Notes: a model not told the origin generated them from the sequence alone. 64,000 nt of DNA from Athripsodes cinereus (GCA_947579605.1 OX388329.1:23082299-23146298), one strand, 5' to 3'; shown: positions 1 to 12,900, counted from the first letter of the stretch. Numbers and translations: made by a program.

Positions 1-1685
1 CGTCAAATTATATCTGATACACATGGGTAAGCCAATACACTTTTTCTTAATCGTGATTAAGGGCTTCTCTCCGTTTTTCTTGATATGATCCAGATTCAAG
101 GCAACAGTTTATTTCATATTTCTTTATGTTATTAAAAAAGGACTTTCCAGGAAGGCACCCAGAGTTAATTCTTTTTGAAAAAGTAACATTTAATATCCCT
201 TATAGAAATTGATCCCTATTAGGTGCTAGTAGTCACTACAAAGTTCATATAAGTTGAGTAATTCGTCATTTGGTCGAGGAATTTCTACATCGAACATTCC
301 TCAATTCGGATTATTTCCACAGAAACTACAGTCCACGACGTTTTTCTTTTAGCTAACCATTTTTCAACAATTTTCTTCCGTAAAGTGTTTAATGTATATT
401 CACAATTTCTTGTAAGCCGTCCAATGGTCTTCGGCTTTCTTTCATAGCTTTTAAATATCAAAATAATAGTCTATCATCTGTTACACCAAGAGTAGGTACG
501 GGACTTCATCATTTCTCCTTTGAACTTCAAAAATAAGGGAAAGTGTTTTACATATCCTAACGTATTCACTTCGATATTTCTATTCCATTCATACGATTTT
601 CATTATAGGTAAAACCTATAGATTATGTATCCACCGAATACTTTCATTCATACAGGTAAGTGAATTACGTAACCTGTTTCAATGTTATTGGATTCGCCCT
701 AATGCAAGCTTATTGGGACGATCCAATATTTTTACTAAATAAAATATAAGTGAATTTTGTAGCCTCAAACATAATCCAATTTATAGTATTAAAATGACAT
801 ATCAAAATAATAAAAAAACTGGAATTAGAGATGAATATTTCACTATATTTTTCTTATAACATTTAAAATAATAGTGCGAAAAATCGTTTTTACACATTCC
901 ATAGACAAGAAAATTATTTGTATTTCAATATATTTATTTTAAACTTAAATGTTCCATCGTGATAATAAAACTACATTATTCTGTCGTGGCTATTTTCTCT
1001 TACTGATGACATTTAAATATATTTTGTATCAAACACGTAAGTATACTTGTAAATAATTTTCAATAAAAAATAAGAATTTGTAAAATTTTACAATTTAATT
1101 AGGTATATTGAATAATAATAATAATTTATGAAAAAACAAATACAAGCTGTAATCGATTAAAAATCCATCATACATTAATACTTACGCCTTAGTATTAGAT
1201 ATTAAATTTTATCCTCGTTGAAGTAAACGAGAACAGTAAAATATAATATATAATAATAAATTCTGGTCATTATTGTTTTATTAGTGTTGTACATACATAC
1301 TTTTTAATAATGTGTTGTTCAGTATCCATTAGGAAGCTACTGATCAACCAAACATACCCATATTAATGTTGTATAGGTCTCGTCCGTTGGGACATATAAT
1401 TCCCCTTTTCATGACACACATACAAAATCGATTAATCCGCTAAAATAAAAATCGAGAATAAAAACAATACATTGCCAGATGTTGTTGTCTTTATTATTAT
1501 TATTATCACTGTTTTTCTTTGTATGATTTGATTTACAGGCAACATGTTAAAAGGTCAAATATTTCCGACACTTTGATACTATAGCAAAACAAAACGTAAT
1601 ATCTGGGTACTATAGGCATCGGACGTATTCGAATAAGAATGGTGTATGATAATGATATTATAGTTTTCGTTGTGTTGTAGCTAAA
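1..1685. other. AT-rich intergenic DNA, no gene seen
   Basis: No open reading frame with a recognisable domain, no tRNA-like fold and no clear terminal repeat was seen. The stretch is AT-rich with short poly-A/T and ATA runs typical of insect intergenic DNA. Confidence 0.5.
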
Positions 1686-1795
1686 TAGGCAACATACCTC
1701 ATCGCTCAATTGAAGATGTTAAATGTCTTATACGAGTATCTATATTCTACAGGACATTCGAAAACTTACAGAAGATAGAAGGAAACCTATTCGTT
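1686..1795 (-). repeat. Family A retroelement fragment (copy 1)
   Basis: Divergent partial copy of the short interspersed repeat that also occurs near 5.2, 6.4, 9.3, 18.05, 48.2, 50.4, 55.5 and 59.9 kb. The shared core reads (plus strand) CCTCATCGCTCAATTGAAGA, then AATGTCTTATAC, then CAGGACATTCGAAAACTTAC. Sense orientation is taken from the copy at 18,054, whose 3' end carries a (TAG)n tail, so this copy is on the minus strand. Confidence 0.55.
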
Positions 1796-4480
1796 GATTG
1801 GATTTCCACGGGAGTAACGAAAAGAAGAAATAAAATTAATTATACATTATGAAATTAAAAACTTGTAGTGAATTTCTACGCAACCTGATATTATCATTTC
1901 AATGACACGTAGAAGTATTAGTTAGAACAACTTTTCAAATATTTGTCCTAGTTAAATTTTATCGTACAATTTTCTCTCATTTTTTTTGCTGTCGATCGAC
2001 AACCTTCGCAAAGACGACAATAACTCTAGAAAACTGATTGTTGTTAATACAATATAAAGTAATTATTAAGTCAAATTTGATGCTTTGATTGTACTACAGC
2101 AATATCTCGTAACTTAAATACAAAAGAACATCTACCACATTGCGCCATTGGCAGTAATATACCTAACTTATTATATTACTTTACTTTCGTTATATTACTT
2201 CACTCTTAGAGAACAGAACAATTTTCACATGCTACTTTTACTTCCTCATCTTTTATTTAACTTTTACATTCTTCTCAAGGTTGACGGTGTTTAAAAATCT
2301 ATGAAAAGACTCAATTTCACAATTTTATTTTGTTTTAAGTAAAAAACCGATATTGGCACAAATCATCCTTGTAGGATGCTATGCCATAAATGAAAAAAAA
2401 ACCGATAGTAACGTTACTGGTTGATAGTACATAGTACTGCATTGAAGGAAGACCTATATAAACAACTGAAATATCGTGGATCTTATTAGAAATACCCTTC
2501 CTAATGGAACACCACTTAAACAATTATCTAAAGCGAGAAATACAATATGTCCTTTTTCCAAATTAATTTGAAACCCTTTTTGAAAACGTTCCCAGGACCT
2601 TAATGCGGTTTTTGTTTTTAACAACAATAATTATTATTTTCATATTGTCTTTATCACTTCACTCTGTTTTCGATATTATTATATTATTTTGTTATATATT
2701 AATCCATCAAGTAGAGACATTTTATATTTTTATGTGTGGCGATCATTATATCCAGCTTTTTCAACATCTTGTAAAAAATATCCAATCTTTAAAAATGTGA
2801 TAAAAGACGCAATAACTAATACTTTTTTTTAGATGAAACACAATTATTTGAAGCAAAAAACATACTATCATTCTTCAAAAAATCAAAACCAAAATAATGT
2901 GCTTCGCACTCAAAGCTTTATTGTGGAGCTATTTAAAAAAAAACGGAGAGTATTTAAAGCGCCATCTTTGTGCCATAGCACCTCGAGGACGTTGTACATG
3001 ATAATGTTTTATCTTCAACAAAGTTGTCTGGCAAATTTACGAAGGATTAAAATGTTTTTTTATTAAAAGCTATCAGATTTGAATTTACAGAATTGATTTA
3101 GTTTTTGAGATGCGGATTGCCCAACAATCTTTCACTCACTTTTTGTCGCAGACAATATCTTCTAGATTTGTCTTGGATAATAATTCGGAAGATTCTGGTA
3201 GAAGACATTTTATAAAAATATTTTCGCCAATGATATATCCAAGCATAAAAATTCAAATGATTCACTCAAGAAAATTATTTCTTAAATTGACACAACATCT
3301 CAAAATTCTTCCAAACATCATATGGTTCTTCACAATACTCATGCTAATGATAATTATCTTCTACGTATCTGTTTTTATGATAATATTATTTTGCACAAAA
3401 ACATATGAGTTTTCTCAGCATTCTACAAAATAATAGCTATACAAAACGTATGTAGGTAGATAATCATGAAAGAAACCAAATTAAATTTTGCACGTATTAC
3501 GAGATGATAAAATTATGTTTGTACCTACTACGAAAATGTTCCATTGACAAGTAGGTATTATATTAATATTTTCAAGTTAGTTCAAAGAATCTCAAAACAC
3601 ATATGTATATGAGAATTTTTCATTCAAGACTAGTGTTGCCTTGGGAATAATAATATTTTTACCAGTTATTCTCGTTTGCAGATGTAAAGAATTAACAACC
3701 TACTGAGAACTTTTCTACCATGGTGCGAGGAAGTATCTACAAGTACTATACTAAAAATATATAGGTACTCTTGTACGTTTGCAAGAAAACTCATGCTTTT
3801 ATGTGAGAAAAACTTGGTTATTAGCAACACGAAGATTATTTCCATTTTTTCTTTTTATTCATGCCAAATATTTTGTACGCAGTAATAGAAAATATCATAT
3901 TTCTTACACTGACCATGATAAATAATTATTCAACTTTCTTTATTTTATTTTGTCCTTATGCAAAGTTATTTTATTTATTTATTTGATGAACGACTAAATG
4001 GACATTACAGTTAATAAGAAGAAAGTTTTATATCAACAATATTAAAATATATTAGATTTATTATTTTATATCAATAAACACCAATTAGAGTCACAATTTG
4101 CATTGTTTTAGTTTACATAATTATGGTAACAGTAATTTCGATAGCATGTTGATTTTCTTTTTTAAATAATTCAAGTAGTTAGCGTATTTACTTGTGGATT
4201 ACATTCAAAGATGTCTTCCAGAAAAAAATATTGTAAGTCTTTGAGATGCTGGTTTTTGCTAAACTCTGTAGGGTCTGTTTAGAAGTCGAAAACATCCTAG
4301 TATTTGGGTAGGTAGGTATATTAACATTATCATACGAGTTGTCAAATATATTTGCTAGTGAACATGTATGTTATAAATTCGGCAATAATTATAATATTAT
4401 GGGACATTTGAATTAGAAAGAAAAAAAAGACTTTAGTGTAAAGTAATATATTATTTTAAGGTAAATATTTTAATGATGTT
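1796..4480. other. AT-rich intergenic DNA, no gene seen
   Basis: Short open frames here (for example 2,603-2,800 and 3,110-3,433) are low-complexity Phe/Ile/Tyr-rich translations of AT-rich DNA with no domain. A TTTATTTATTTATT run near 3,970 could be a LINE tail on the minus strand, but no body is recognisable. Confidence 0.45.
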
Positions 4481-4655
4481 TTCTGCAACCTGTCACCAGC
4501 GATTCTTCTAGTGTCGTTTGAACAACGTGTTGGAGGTCTTCCTCTTCTCCTTTTATCTTCACGAGGTCTTCAATCAGAAAGCTCAGAACAGAGATGCCTG
4601 GAGAGATAATATGAGAGAGGCTTATGTTCAGCAGTGGACAGGAATAGCTGCATAA
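4481..4655. mobile_element. 5'-inverted LINE ORF2 3'-end fragment
   Basis: Two pieces of the C-terminal tail of a LINE ORF2 lie head to head. Read on the minus strand, 4,550-4,481 encodes GRPPTRCSNDTRRIAGDRLQ, the usual 'GRPPTRW.DD' tail. Read on the plus strand, 4,581-4,655 encodes AQNRDAWRDNMREAYVQQWT and a stop, the segment that normally follows it on the same strand. The opposite orientations suggest twin priming during insertion. The host-facing part is only a relic. Confidence 0.6.
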
Positions 4656-5239
4656 GTAAGTAAGTTTGATGTTACAGAATATGTAGCACATAAATGTTTT
4701 TATTTACAGATCATCAAGAACTATTATTTAAGAAGTGTTTTTGGGGCTGATTGAAATTGGATATCTTTTTTCTATGGATCATCTTTCTGCATCAGTATAA
4801 CATTGAAATTTCGCACTACAAGATAACTACTGTGGAACTTCACATAACGCAGATTATAATCAAGATCTTCAATAACATTTCTGGCACTGATTGTCCAAAC
4901 GCAATTCTTGATTGTTATTGATTTCAAGAGTTACGTATGGACATCAACATCAGGAATTTAAATATCAACAATGTCTACAACACCGAACATACAAAAAATA
5001 ATTTCAATGGATTTTTGGAAGGAATATGAAACTGGAGAAAACTCTGACTTTTGTTGACTATAATACTACCAAAGGGAGAAGAAAATTCAAACTCATCGCA
5101 GACCAATCCAATTGATTGTGACTCATTGTATGCAATATTACCTTTTAATTATTCTGGATATTACATACAAAATGTCCCCCATATCATATTGAAGCAAATT
5201 AGAAAAATGTTGAATAACATAAAAAAAAGAAAATTCACA
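4656..5239. other. Intergenic DNA, no gene seen
   Basis: Nothing recognisable beyond AT-rich sequence downstream of the LINE relic. Confidence 0.4.
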
Positions 5240-5330
5240 TACCACCTCATCGCTGAATTGAAAATGTTTATTTCATATATTTATTACAAGAAACTCAAAA
5301 ACTTGCAGAAAAAAGTGTCAAGTAACCATG
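5240..5330 (-). repeat. Family A retroelement fragment (copy 2)
   Basis: Partial copy sharing CCTCATCGCTGAATTGAAAA and a degenerate CTCAAAAACTTGCAGAAAA with the other family A copies. It lacks the (TAG)n-bearing 3' end. Confidence 0.5.
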
Positions 5331-6406
5331 TCAATTTCAGAATCTTCATAGCTACTGTAGCTGTGTGTTAATGAGCTGTTTACCTAATGAATTTTATTAC
5401 GCGACATACCTAATAATTTGTTTGAATAAAACAGTAAAGATAAATTTAATGTTCGGGTCGAATGTTTGATAATATTACCAAAAAAAATAAACTTGTAGCA
5501 TTACGTTGTGCTAGTATGATTAGTGAGAAAAATGTCACGTCGTGTACATTGTATTAAATTTATTTCATGTAATCATTCAAGTCTCCAGCTTCTAGGTAGC
5601 TGTGTAGATAATTTGATGGTGGCGACACATCAATGTTCATGACGGATTTGAAGGAAACTCGTTTCTGTTAATATTTCGCTTGAGTGGTAGCAAATTTACT
5701 TTCTGGACAACTACGTCTGTCTCAATTTCGACACGAGAGGTGGTAATATAGTTAATATATTTGCAGTGGCGTAGCCTGGAGGTAAATTGTAACGAATAAG
5801 TCATCCGTTCATACATTTACATAGAGTGTCAATACTACATAGATAATAATACTACAATACTGAGATATACGTACGATTTTATATTGAATGCAATTAATTT
5901 GAGGGGAAATTTTCGGACATCCATATCTCGGTCAGAATAACGCAATCATCTCTGGTATAAAAATGTATTGATTGAAATAATATCTCAAGAGAAGAGGCTT
6001 GTTTTCGTTATGTATTCTTCAATGTGAAAGTTTAATGGAAAAATAATATAAATTTATTTTATGAAATTTTACGTTTAAAAATAGAATTAAGACGCGGCGT
6101 GGAATGAATGCAAATGTTCAGGCCTAGGCCAGAGCGATAGCTGGCTGACATTGAAGAGAACTAATATGAGACTCGAAGAAAGAAAAAATCTGAATGAAAC
6201 TCGAAGAAATAAAAAATCATTTGTAAACTGTATAGAGACAAGATTGGTGATTCTTATTCAGGGCGCTAGCGTCCCTTCGTTCTGGAAATTTAGTAGGGCG
6301 TTTTTAAATTTTTACCATTTAGAGGGCGCTGCAGAAGTTCGAGTGGGCATTGTATCAATTTAATAAAATGAGTTCATTTACAAGTAATGTATTTCTGTTA
6401 ATCAAT
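5331..6406. other. Intergenic DNA, no gene seen
   Basis: No coding, RNA or repeat signature I can name. A locally more GC-rich patch near 6,255-6,345 contains two GGGCGCT-type words but no clear element boundaries. Confidence 0.4.
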
Positions 6407-6640
6407 ACCATCTCGGCATACCTATAATAAGTGGGGTAGCTAATGTAATAAACATGCAAGTCATCCTCTCCGTACCAATAAAAGTTAAGAAATTAAGAAT
6501 GGATGGCATGCCTCATTGCTGCACTGTAGATGTTCAATGTCTTATACGTGAGGTTTTACGAATACTTGCCTTTTACAGAACACTCGTAAACCTGCAGAAA
6601 AGAGTGGAAGGCCTATTCTGTAGTTATGTATGTGAGTGAT
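6407..6640 (-). repeat. Family A retroelement (copy 3, near full length)
   Basis: Spans both ends of the family: the 3' part in sense (plus-strand words ACCATCTCGGCATA and AAGTGGGGTAGC) through the 5' part (TTTTACAGAACACTCGTAAAC, CAGAAAAGAGTGGAAGGCC). It diverges by scattered substitutions from the copies at 18.05 and 50.4 kb. The translations across it are not conserved between copies, so it is non-coding. Confidence 0.65.
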
Positions 6641-7504
6641 AATAAAATTATACAAAATAATAATAAATGAATAATGTTTTTTAAAAATGATAATGTGTTT
6701 CATTTTTGTATTTCTCATCACTTTTTTATTTGTAGTAGGAAATCTATTGCATAAAATATATACCTACAAGAGAAAAGCGTTAATTTTACATTTTTTATTA
6801 TGGGGGGCACTGGATAATTTTGCCATGGAAAATGGAAGCCATTCTTTCAATATGTTGGATCATTGGTCACGATGAACAAGTGATTAAGAAATATGCCTTG
6901 ATGCTCTGAAATTTAAGTATTATTTAATAAAATTATGTTTTATTTATTATAATCTTTGATTACCTAAACACTTCTGATATATCCTTAATATATATAATTT
7001 TCTGTTACTACATCTCTGAAAAGAAATTTCTCTGAAGGAAATAATACTTAAGATTCTTTTATCAGCATAATTCCACATAGAATCTCGTGTCGCAATGCAG
7101 GGATACCTAGTATATAAACGAGATGATGCGAAAAAGGTAAGTAAGAGAGAAATCAAATGGTAAGTAAACACTAACTAACCCTCTAACAAGAAAAACGATT
7201 GAATCCGATTAAAATGGTACCCTGCCAGTTTAGTAGTCTTAATATATTTTATAAAAGGTTATACAGAGACCCAAAAATACAGTATGAGGTATAAGATGTT
7301 AGCTAACCTTACCAAATATTGGACTACATCTATATCAATTAGACATCTGGATTAGAGAACCATATTTACACAATACTTACTACACTGTGCAAAATCTAAT
7401 AGGAAGTAAAAAAGGCGTCCCAATTCTTACAATTCGATTCTAGTATAGTTTAAGTGATCACTTTCCTTGTTCGATTCTAAACATTACAGCTATATTTTTA
7501 CCGT
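6641..7504. other. Intergenic DNA, no gene seen
   Basis: AT-rich. Short frames at 6,687-6,875 and 6,947-7,171 have no recognisable domain. Confidence 0.4.
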
Positions 7505-7800
7505 ACACAGCGGTGAAGTTTCATCCACAATTCTCAGGCAGATAAGTCTTCATACAAACAACCGTTCATAGTCACAATAAAATTAACACACCAATATCAA
7601 TTTAAGAATTCGTCTATCCAGGCTTTATTAATCGAGTTGTCGTTTATTTTGTACAACCTATACTCCATATTTAAATCCTCAACTAGCCGCAAACAACGTA
7701 CCATCGGAAACTCGCCAATCTGGAAGATCTGCAAAGAGATGGCGAGACAACTGGAGCTTTGTGACCCAGGAGACGCCAAAAAACAGATCAACTGAAAGAA
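7505..7800 (+). repeat. Retroelement fragment, LINE-like tail
   Basis: The first half (to about 7,645) matches 9,745-9,890 in word order (CATCCACA, TTCTCAG, CAGATAAG, ATAGTCACA, TTAACA, CTATCCAG). The second half can be read on the plus strand as GRSAKRWRDNWSF, a LINE ORF2 C-terminal style 'GR..KRW.D'. Both halves are degenerate. The orientation and the link between the halves are inferred. Confidence 0.4.
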
Positions 7801-9284
7801 GAAACAAATGGTTCAAGTTTTACTATTTCTAGTAGACCTGGTTTCTACTTACAAAATTATTGTTTAAAACTTGAGTTTCCCCGCTTTGTAAGTATTGATA
7901 TGAAAGAACCATACGAGAGATAGGTGTAATTGGTGGACGATACCATGATACCATAAAGCGCTTAAGTCAAGCTATCCCGATTTCATTGCATATACTTAAT
8001 ATATTATTTTTTTTATTTCACAGCACAAAGAACAACGATATCGATAAATAAATAATGTAACGTTCCGTTTAAGATGTAAATGGAAGTCCCCAGACTTCTG
8101 CGGTATCCGGGTGGACAGTGGATCTCCTTCAATTCTATCACGACACTGCAATCCAAGAGATTGATAAAGATTAATAAACATGAAATATCTCTACAAAATA
8201 TTCTTTGTTTCATCTTTTCACGACAAGAGAACTAAAAGTGAGTAAATTATTATGAAATGTATCTTAGAAATCAAATGGTAGAAAAATAAGTTTGTGTTTT
8301 TGTTAAATTCAAATGTAATTAATCGAAATACAAAAGTTTTTATTGTACCATAATATACCTAAAATTTATGTAGATGAAGACAATCTGTTAAAGATCTTTA
8401 TTTGCAAAGTAATATTTAATTTAAAATTATACATTTCTCGATCCAAAATTATTATTATGAATATTAATTTACATCAATCAATTAATATTTATGAGTTTCT
8501 TGTAAAGTATTAAGAATAGTTAGTATGTATTAGTGATGTACCTTCTATTGAATATTAATTTGTATTAGCGATATTTAAAACATTCGAATTGCGAAAGCAA
8601 CGTGAAGAACGAAATTATGACTTGGTACGTAAAGATATTTTACGCTTATTGGATTGTGAGTGTGTCCAGGATTACAAGACTCTGGACCATGCTATTTTGA
8701 CTGCCCACTTCAAGATTGTGGCGATTTTTTATTCTTTTCTTTGCTATACGCACAATATCTTCCTAACATCGGATATTTCATTGATTTGGATAACGAAAAA
8801 GCTCTCTGAAGCATTTGATATTTTGTTTCCAGATTTTATTTATTAATTATGCCCTGTTATATCAGTCCTTTAATTTTTATATTTTAATCTAAAAATAATG
8901 AGGTAATAATTGTTTAACTTCAGTTTTGATGTTAAATTATTCTTGACAGGTGGAGATCATCCAAATTAGGGTGCATCGCACCCAGCAAAAATACTCTGTA
9001 AAACAAGAGAGACAATGGTTCTAGTTGGGTCATGTTATGGGAATCTTCAATGATTGAGTGTTGTTCTTTTATCAATAAAAATTTAGATAGCCTGGGCGCC
9101 CTTCTTTCACAATATATCGTTTCTATGACAACGACATCAGAGGCTAAGCAGATGTAAGTCACTTGGCGTAAAAACACTCTGAAAGGGGGAGGCCATTTTG
9201 TGTTCTGTGTTCCCAAGAAGACCGTTGAAGATAATTATTCATTTATTTCATTTATAAAATACGCGTTTTATGTACCTACCTGTA
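7801..9284. other. Intergenic DNA, no gene seen
   Basis: No supported gene or element. A TATTTTTTTTATTTCACAG acceptor-like string near 8,005 is not followed by a convincing exon. Confidence 0.4.
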
Positions 9285-9860
9285 CCATCACGGCATATCC
9301 TATACTACATGAAAAAGCATGTACGTTTTTTTTTTTTTTTAAAAAGATATATCTGGGTTTTGTTTGTTACAAACCCAAATACAACCTTATACACCTTTCA
9401 CAGTAAGCTACTAAAAGCTTGTGTCGTGAAAGGGGAGTTTGCCGGCACCTGGTATCGAACCACGGACCCCATGTTCACGAGGTCGAGACTCTACCTCCAG
9501 GCTACCGACGAACTCCTTGTCCTACCGTTGTCCTCCGTATCAACAAAATTAAGACATTCAAGATTGTGGCGCGCCTACCTCATCGTTGAATCGTACATAG
9601 ATGTTATTGTATTATACATTATGTTTTACGAATACCTACCTTTGACAAGACACTCAAAAACTTGCATAAAAGAGTTAGTCACCTATTCCTACCAGAAACT
9701 CTTCTTCTCATTTGACAATTATTATTTTTTTATACGCGGCGGCAGAATTGCCATCCACACTTCTCAGCATTATACAACCAGATAAGCCTCCATATGATCA
9801 GTCATGGTCACACAAAAACTTAACAGTCTAATGCCGGGAAAAATTCACCTATCCAGATAT
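9285..9860 (-). repeat. Family A retroelement (copy 4), split by a SINE
   Basis: The plus-strand word TACCATCACGGCATATCC begins near 9,285 and the rest of the repeat (CCTACCTCATCGTTGAATC, ACAAGACACTCAAAAACTTG) resumes near 9,541. The gap is filled by a tRNA-derived SINE. Similarity to the 7.5-kb fragment continues to about 9,860, so the parent element was longer than the roughly 230-bp core seen elsewhere. Confidence 0.55.
9332..9540 (-). mobile_element. tRNA-derived SINE nested in family A copy
   Basis: On the minus strand the sequence starts near 9,520 with GGAGTTCG and later has AAACTCCC, which pair like a 7-bp acceptor stem. A perfect B-box GGTTCGATACC lies between them, and an A-box-like TAGCCTGGAGGTAG sits upstream of it. 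A non-tRNA body and a poly-A tail (poly-T at 9,331-9,344 on the plus strand) follow. A real tRNA gene is excluded because the anticodon arm is not formed and the tail continues for about 110 bp. Confidence 0.65.
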
Positions 9861-10021
9861 ACAGGATATCAAAGGATTAGGCTCAGAACGCGGGTTCAAA
9901 ATACCAGCATTGTGTCTGAAATATCTGTGTTCAAAAACTTTTTTACAATATTACAAGTGTTTATTATAGTAGATTTTTGAATTTTAATGTACGAATTAAC
10001 CGGTAAATCTAATTTTTGTAA
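9861..10021. other. Intergenic spacer
   Basis: Nothing recognisable between two retroelement relics. Confidence 0.4.
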
Positions 10022-10308
10022 ATTATTTATTAAAGATTTCGGAGTTACCCCTGTAGCTGACATGACTAAGGTATTATATAAACGGACCTAGAATGCCAAA
10101 TATTTTTTATTTCTCCTGCTAGTTCTGTATATTTACGTATTTTTTCTGCGGCGGTTGTTTGTATATTATATGTATTTAGGACAGCGATGTCTATTAGGTA
10201 CGTTATTTTATTACGTTTATCATGTAATACTAAATCGGGTCTATTATGATGTATTTGTCTATCTGTTATTATTGTTTTATCATAATAGAACCTGTAATTT
10301 TGATTTTC
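10022..10308 (-). pseudogene. LINE ORF2 C-terminal relic with RPD...D motif
   Basis: Reading the minus strand from about 10,308 gives an open stretch with ENQNYRFYYDKTIITDRQI, then HHNRPDLVLHDKRNKITYLI, then DIAVLNTYNIQTTAAEKIRK. This is the C-terminal region found in many LINE-encoded polyproteins. RPD followed 14 residues later by D resembles the catalytic motif of restriction-like endonucleases in R2-type elements. A frameshift near 10,080 separates this from TLVMSATGVTPKSLINN, the usual 'SATG.VPK.L' ending. The copy is dead and 5' truncated. Confidence 0.7.
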
Positions 10309-11934
10309 TAAAACCGGTTACGAGTAAATTATTTTTACAATATATTATTTGTAACATCACTATTGGGTAAACATAGTACATCTACAACCAATTATATTAC
10401 AAATTTTCAATCAAAACTTATTTTAGTAATTCAATTACCCAATTATAATATTGATCCGAAAAATATTTTAGTAGGTACAAGCATTAAGATTAGGTATAAA
10501 ATTTGATTCAAGTACACTAAAGAATGAATTTAAGCAAATAATATTTACAGTCAAGAATGAATAAATAACTAATTATATATTTTAATCATAATATAAAATT
10601 GTTAATATATGTACCTATATACCTACATGAAGCCACCTTATTTAGGTTAGCTTGATAACGAAGTCGTACGTTGAAACCCAGGTTACTGTAATAAAGTTAT
10701 TGATAAAACTCAAAATCATATTTTCACTTGTAATTAATATTGCCAATGTTTAATTAATGAACTTGATGTTTTATTTAACAGTAGGTGGGTAGGTACTTTT
10801 ATTTGATTCAAGTCTTTGTGGGAATCACAGTAACCACTTACAGTTTACTTTGAAATTACAAACAGAAACAATTTATATTGATATTTAATATGTATAAATG
10901 TTCGAGTCTGTTCGTTGAAGAAATGTTCTGTTCTAATCAGTCAGTCACATTTCGAGTCAAATAAGAGTAATTTCAAAAATTCTATTGAATTATGTAAAAA
11001 ATGTAACATATCAGACAGCTGGCGTTCTGTCAAGAAGTCAAACCAAACTAGCCTAAACAGAAAAAATTGAAATGACCATAGACTCAGAAAATCCTGGTTA
11101 AGCATTTGTAATCATCTTCACACTACCTATATACACCTCATCCCTTGCGGTATTGGCCGAAAGAATCAAATGCCTCATGCCCCTATTCTTGCACACTTTT
11201 CGCTTCCATAGTTTTCAGCGGTTCTTCGCTTTTGTTCTCTTATTCAAAGTGTCCAACCTGCAGAATATTGGATACGTAATTTTTATTATGATAATTTGCA
11301 ATGGAAACTCTGTATATTTTCTTCTAATTGATTCGATTATTCAACTTAACAATCATACTGGGTTTACAATTTATTACTATAACATTTTCTTGAATATCAG
11401 AAGCTTCATTCGTATAACTAAGTATGTACCGACATATATTATTGAGAAATAATCATTTTGAAACTACTTATTCTAATGAATCTGCGAGTTCTAATGAATC
11501 TGCGAGTACTTGAGCTAATTATTTAATTACCTTCCAATAATAAAAATTCAAGTATGTGATTCTGTTAGGCTGAATAGTTCCCTAAAAATGAAGTTAAAAC
11601 TGATTAATTTTTACAATTAAAAATCAGTAAAGTTATGAAGGTTAATTTTGATTTATTAATTCATATTTTTCAACACAATAAACAGCTGTTGCCTCTTATT
11701 TATAAAACAATATAGATATACCTTCTTGACACAAATAACATCAAATACATACACATTAGTCTTTGTGAAATTAAACCAAACCAAAACAAATAAAAATACT
11801 ATTTATTATTTTATTTCAATAGATACAACAGCTTTGACAATGAATAATACAATAATATATTAATTTGTTGAAATAACTTTATTTGTCGGATATTTCAGGA
11901 GTCCAAGGACTCCGATTTATCCGTTTAGGTGACA
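10309..11934. other. Intergenic DNA, short direct repeat only
   Basis: No gene seen. At 11,471-11,506 the 18-base unit TTCTAATGAATCTGCGAG is repeated exactly twice in tandem. Confidence 0.45.
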
Positions 11935-12240
11935 ATTTATTTATTTATTTATAATAACATATACCACACAAGGCCATTAAACATAAATATACAAAAAAAA
12001 TCACAAATAGTTCGATGCAATACAACAATCCTTTCAAACGCAGTCACATTTACTTATCACACACACACATACACAGGTGACAATATTTATATTTCAACTG
12101 TCTCTAGTCTAGTAGAAATGCCAGTGTTGGCATCTCCGACCCTACAAACATGTGACAATACACACTACACACTGATCATCCAAACATACCTACTATTAAA
12201 TCTGAAAATTGAGAAAAACAGAACTAATTACAAAGGAATT
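11935..12240 (-). repeat. Possible LINE 3' end
   Basis: Starts with TTTATTTATTTATT, the reverse complement of an (AAAT)n LINE tail, and continues into non-coding sequence more C-rich than its surroundings. It resembles the tails at 12,660 and 15,177 in layout only, so the assignment is weak. Confidence 0.3.
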
Positions 12241-12659
12241 TAAATAAATAATTTGTTCCATGTTATTTATAAGTGCTATACCTATTATTTTTATATATTC
12301 TATATATTTTTTTTTTAACGTTTACAAAACGAGCATGTATATCTTCTAATTAGTTAATCTGATATTCTCAAAACAAAGTAGTTTTTATTTTTACATAATT
12401 ATCACATAATAATACATCGTCATGATTGTTTTCTAATAATTGCACTCGTAATTAATATTTGGGTATTTAATATTTCGAGTACATTATTCGTACTTTGAAG
12501 AATCCTCGTCAAGGAGGTTTGGGAATTCCCATCTATTTTTGATTACATACACTGTTACATAATCTACAGAGTTATGTATCATACCATTATTTACAAAGGT
12601 GCTACCTCCTTACTCCCTCTATTTATTAATATCAAAATCTCCCAACAGGCTTATAATAT
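12241..12659. other. Intergenic DNA, no gene seen
   Basis: No gene, RNA or repeat recognised. Confidence 0.4.
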
Positions 12660-12900
12660 TTATTTTATTTATTTATTTATCACTATTACAAAACGTTAGA
12701 AAACACACATGGACAGAAATAAATAAAGAAAACGCACTCATCATCCAACCCCTTGCTATATAATACCAAGCCCACAAGTTTGTCATTTATTACAAAAGTT
12801 ATACAAAAAATTAAAAAAACAACAAGACACCAATCCAACATGCATAACAGGCAGCCAAAACAGATATGTGACTGAACGTGCGCGCCGGAACAAGCAAGTC
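12660..12900 (-). repeat. LINE 3' UTR fragment
   Basis: Begins with the tail-like TTTATTTATTTATTTATC. Near 12,769 it has GCCCACAAGTTTGTCA, matching GCCCATAAGGTTGTCAC at about 15,311 in the 3' UTR of the LINE that hosts the Gypsy insertion. Its distance from the (AAAT)n tail is also comparable, so this is probably a second, 5'-truncated copy of that LINE. Confidence 0.45.

Noticed and set aside
9440..9530. tRNA gene on the minus strand
   Set aside because: Acceptor-like pairing and a perfect B-box, but it continues into a body and poly-A tail and sits inside another repeat. It is a SINE.
10155..10370. Plus-strand membrane protein
   Set aside because: Antisense shadow of the LINE C-terminal relic on the minus strand.
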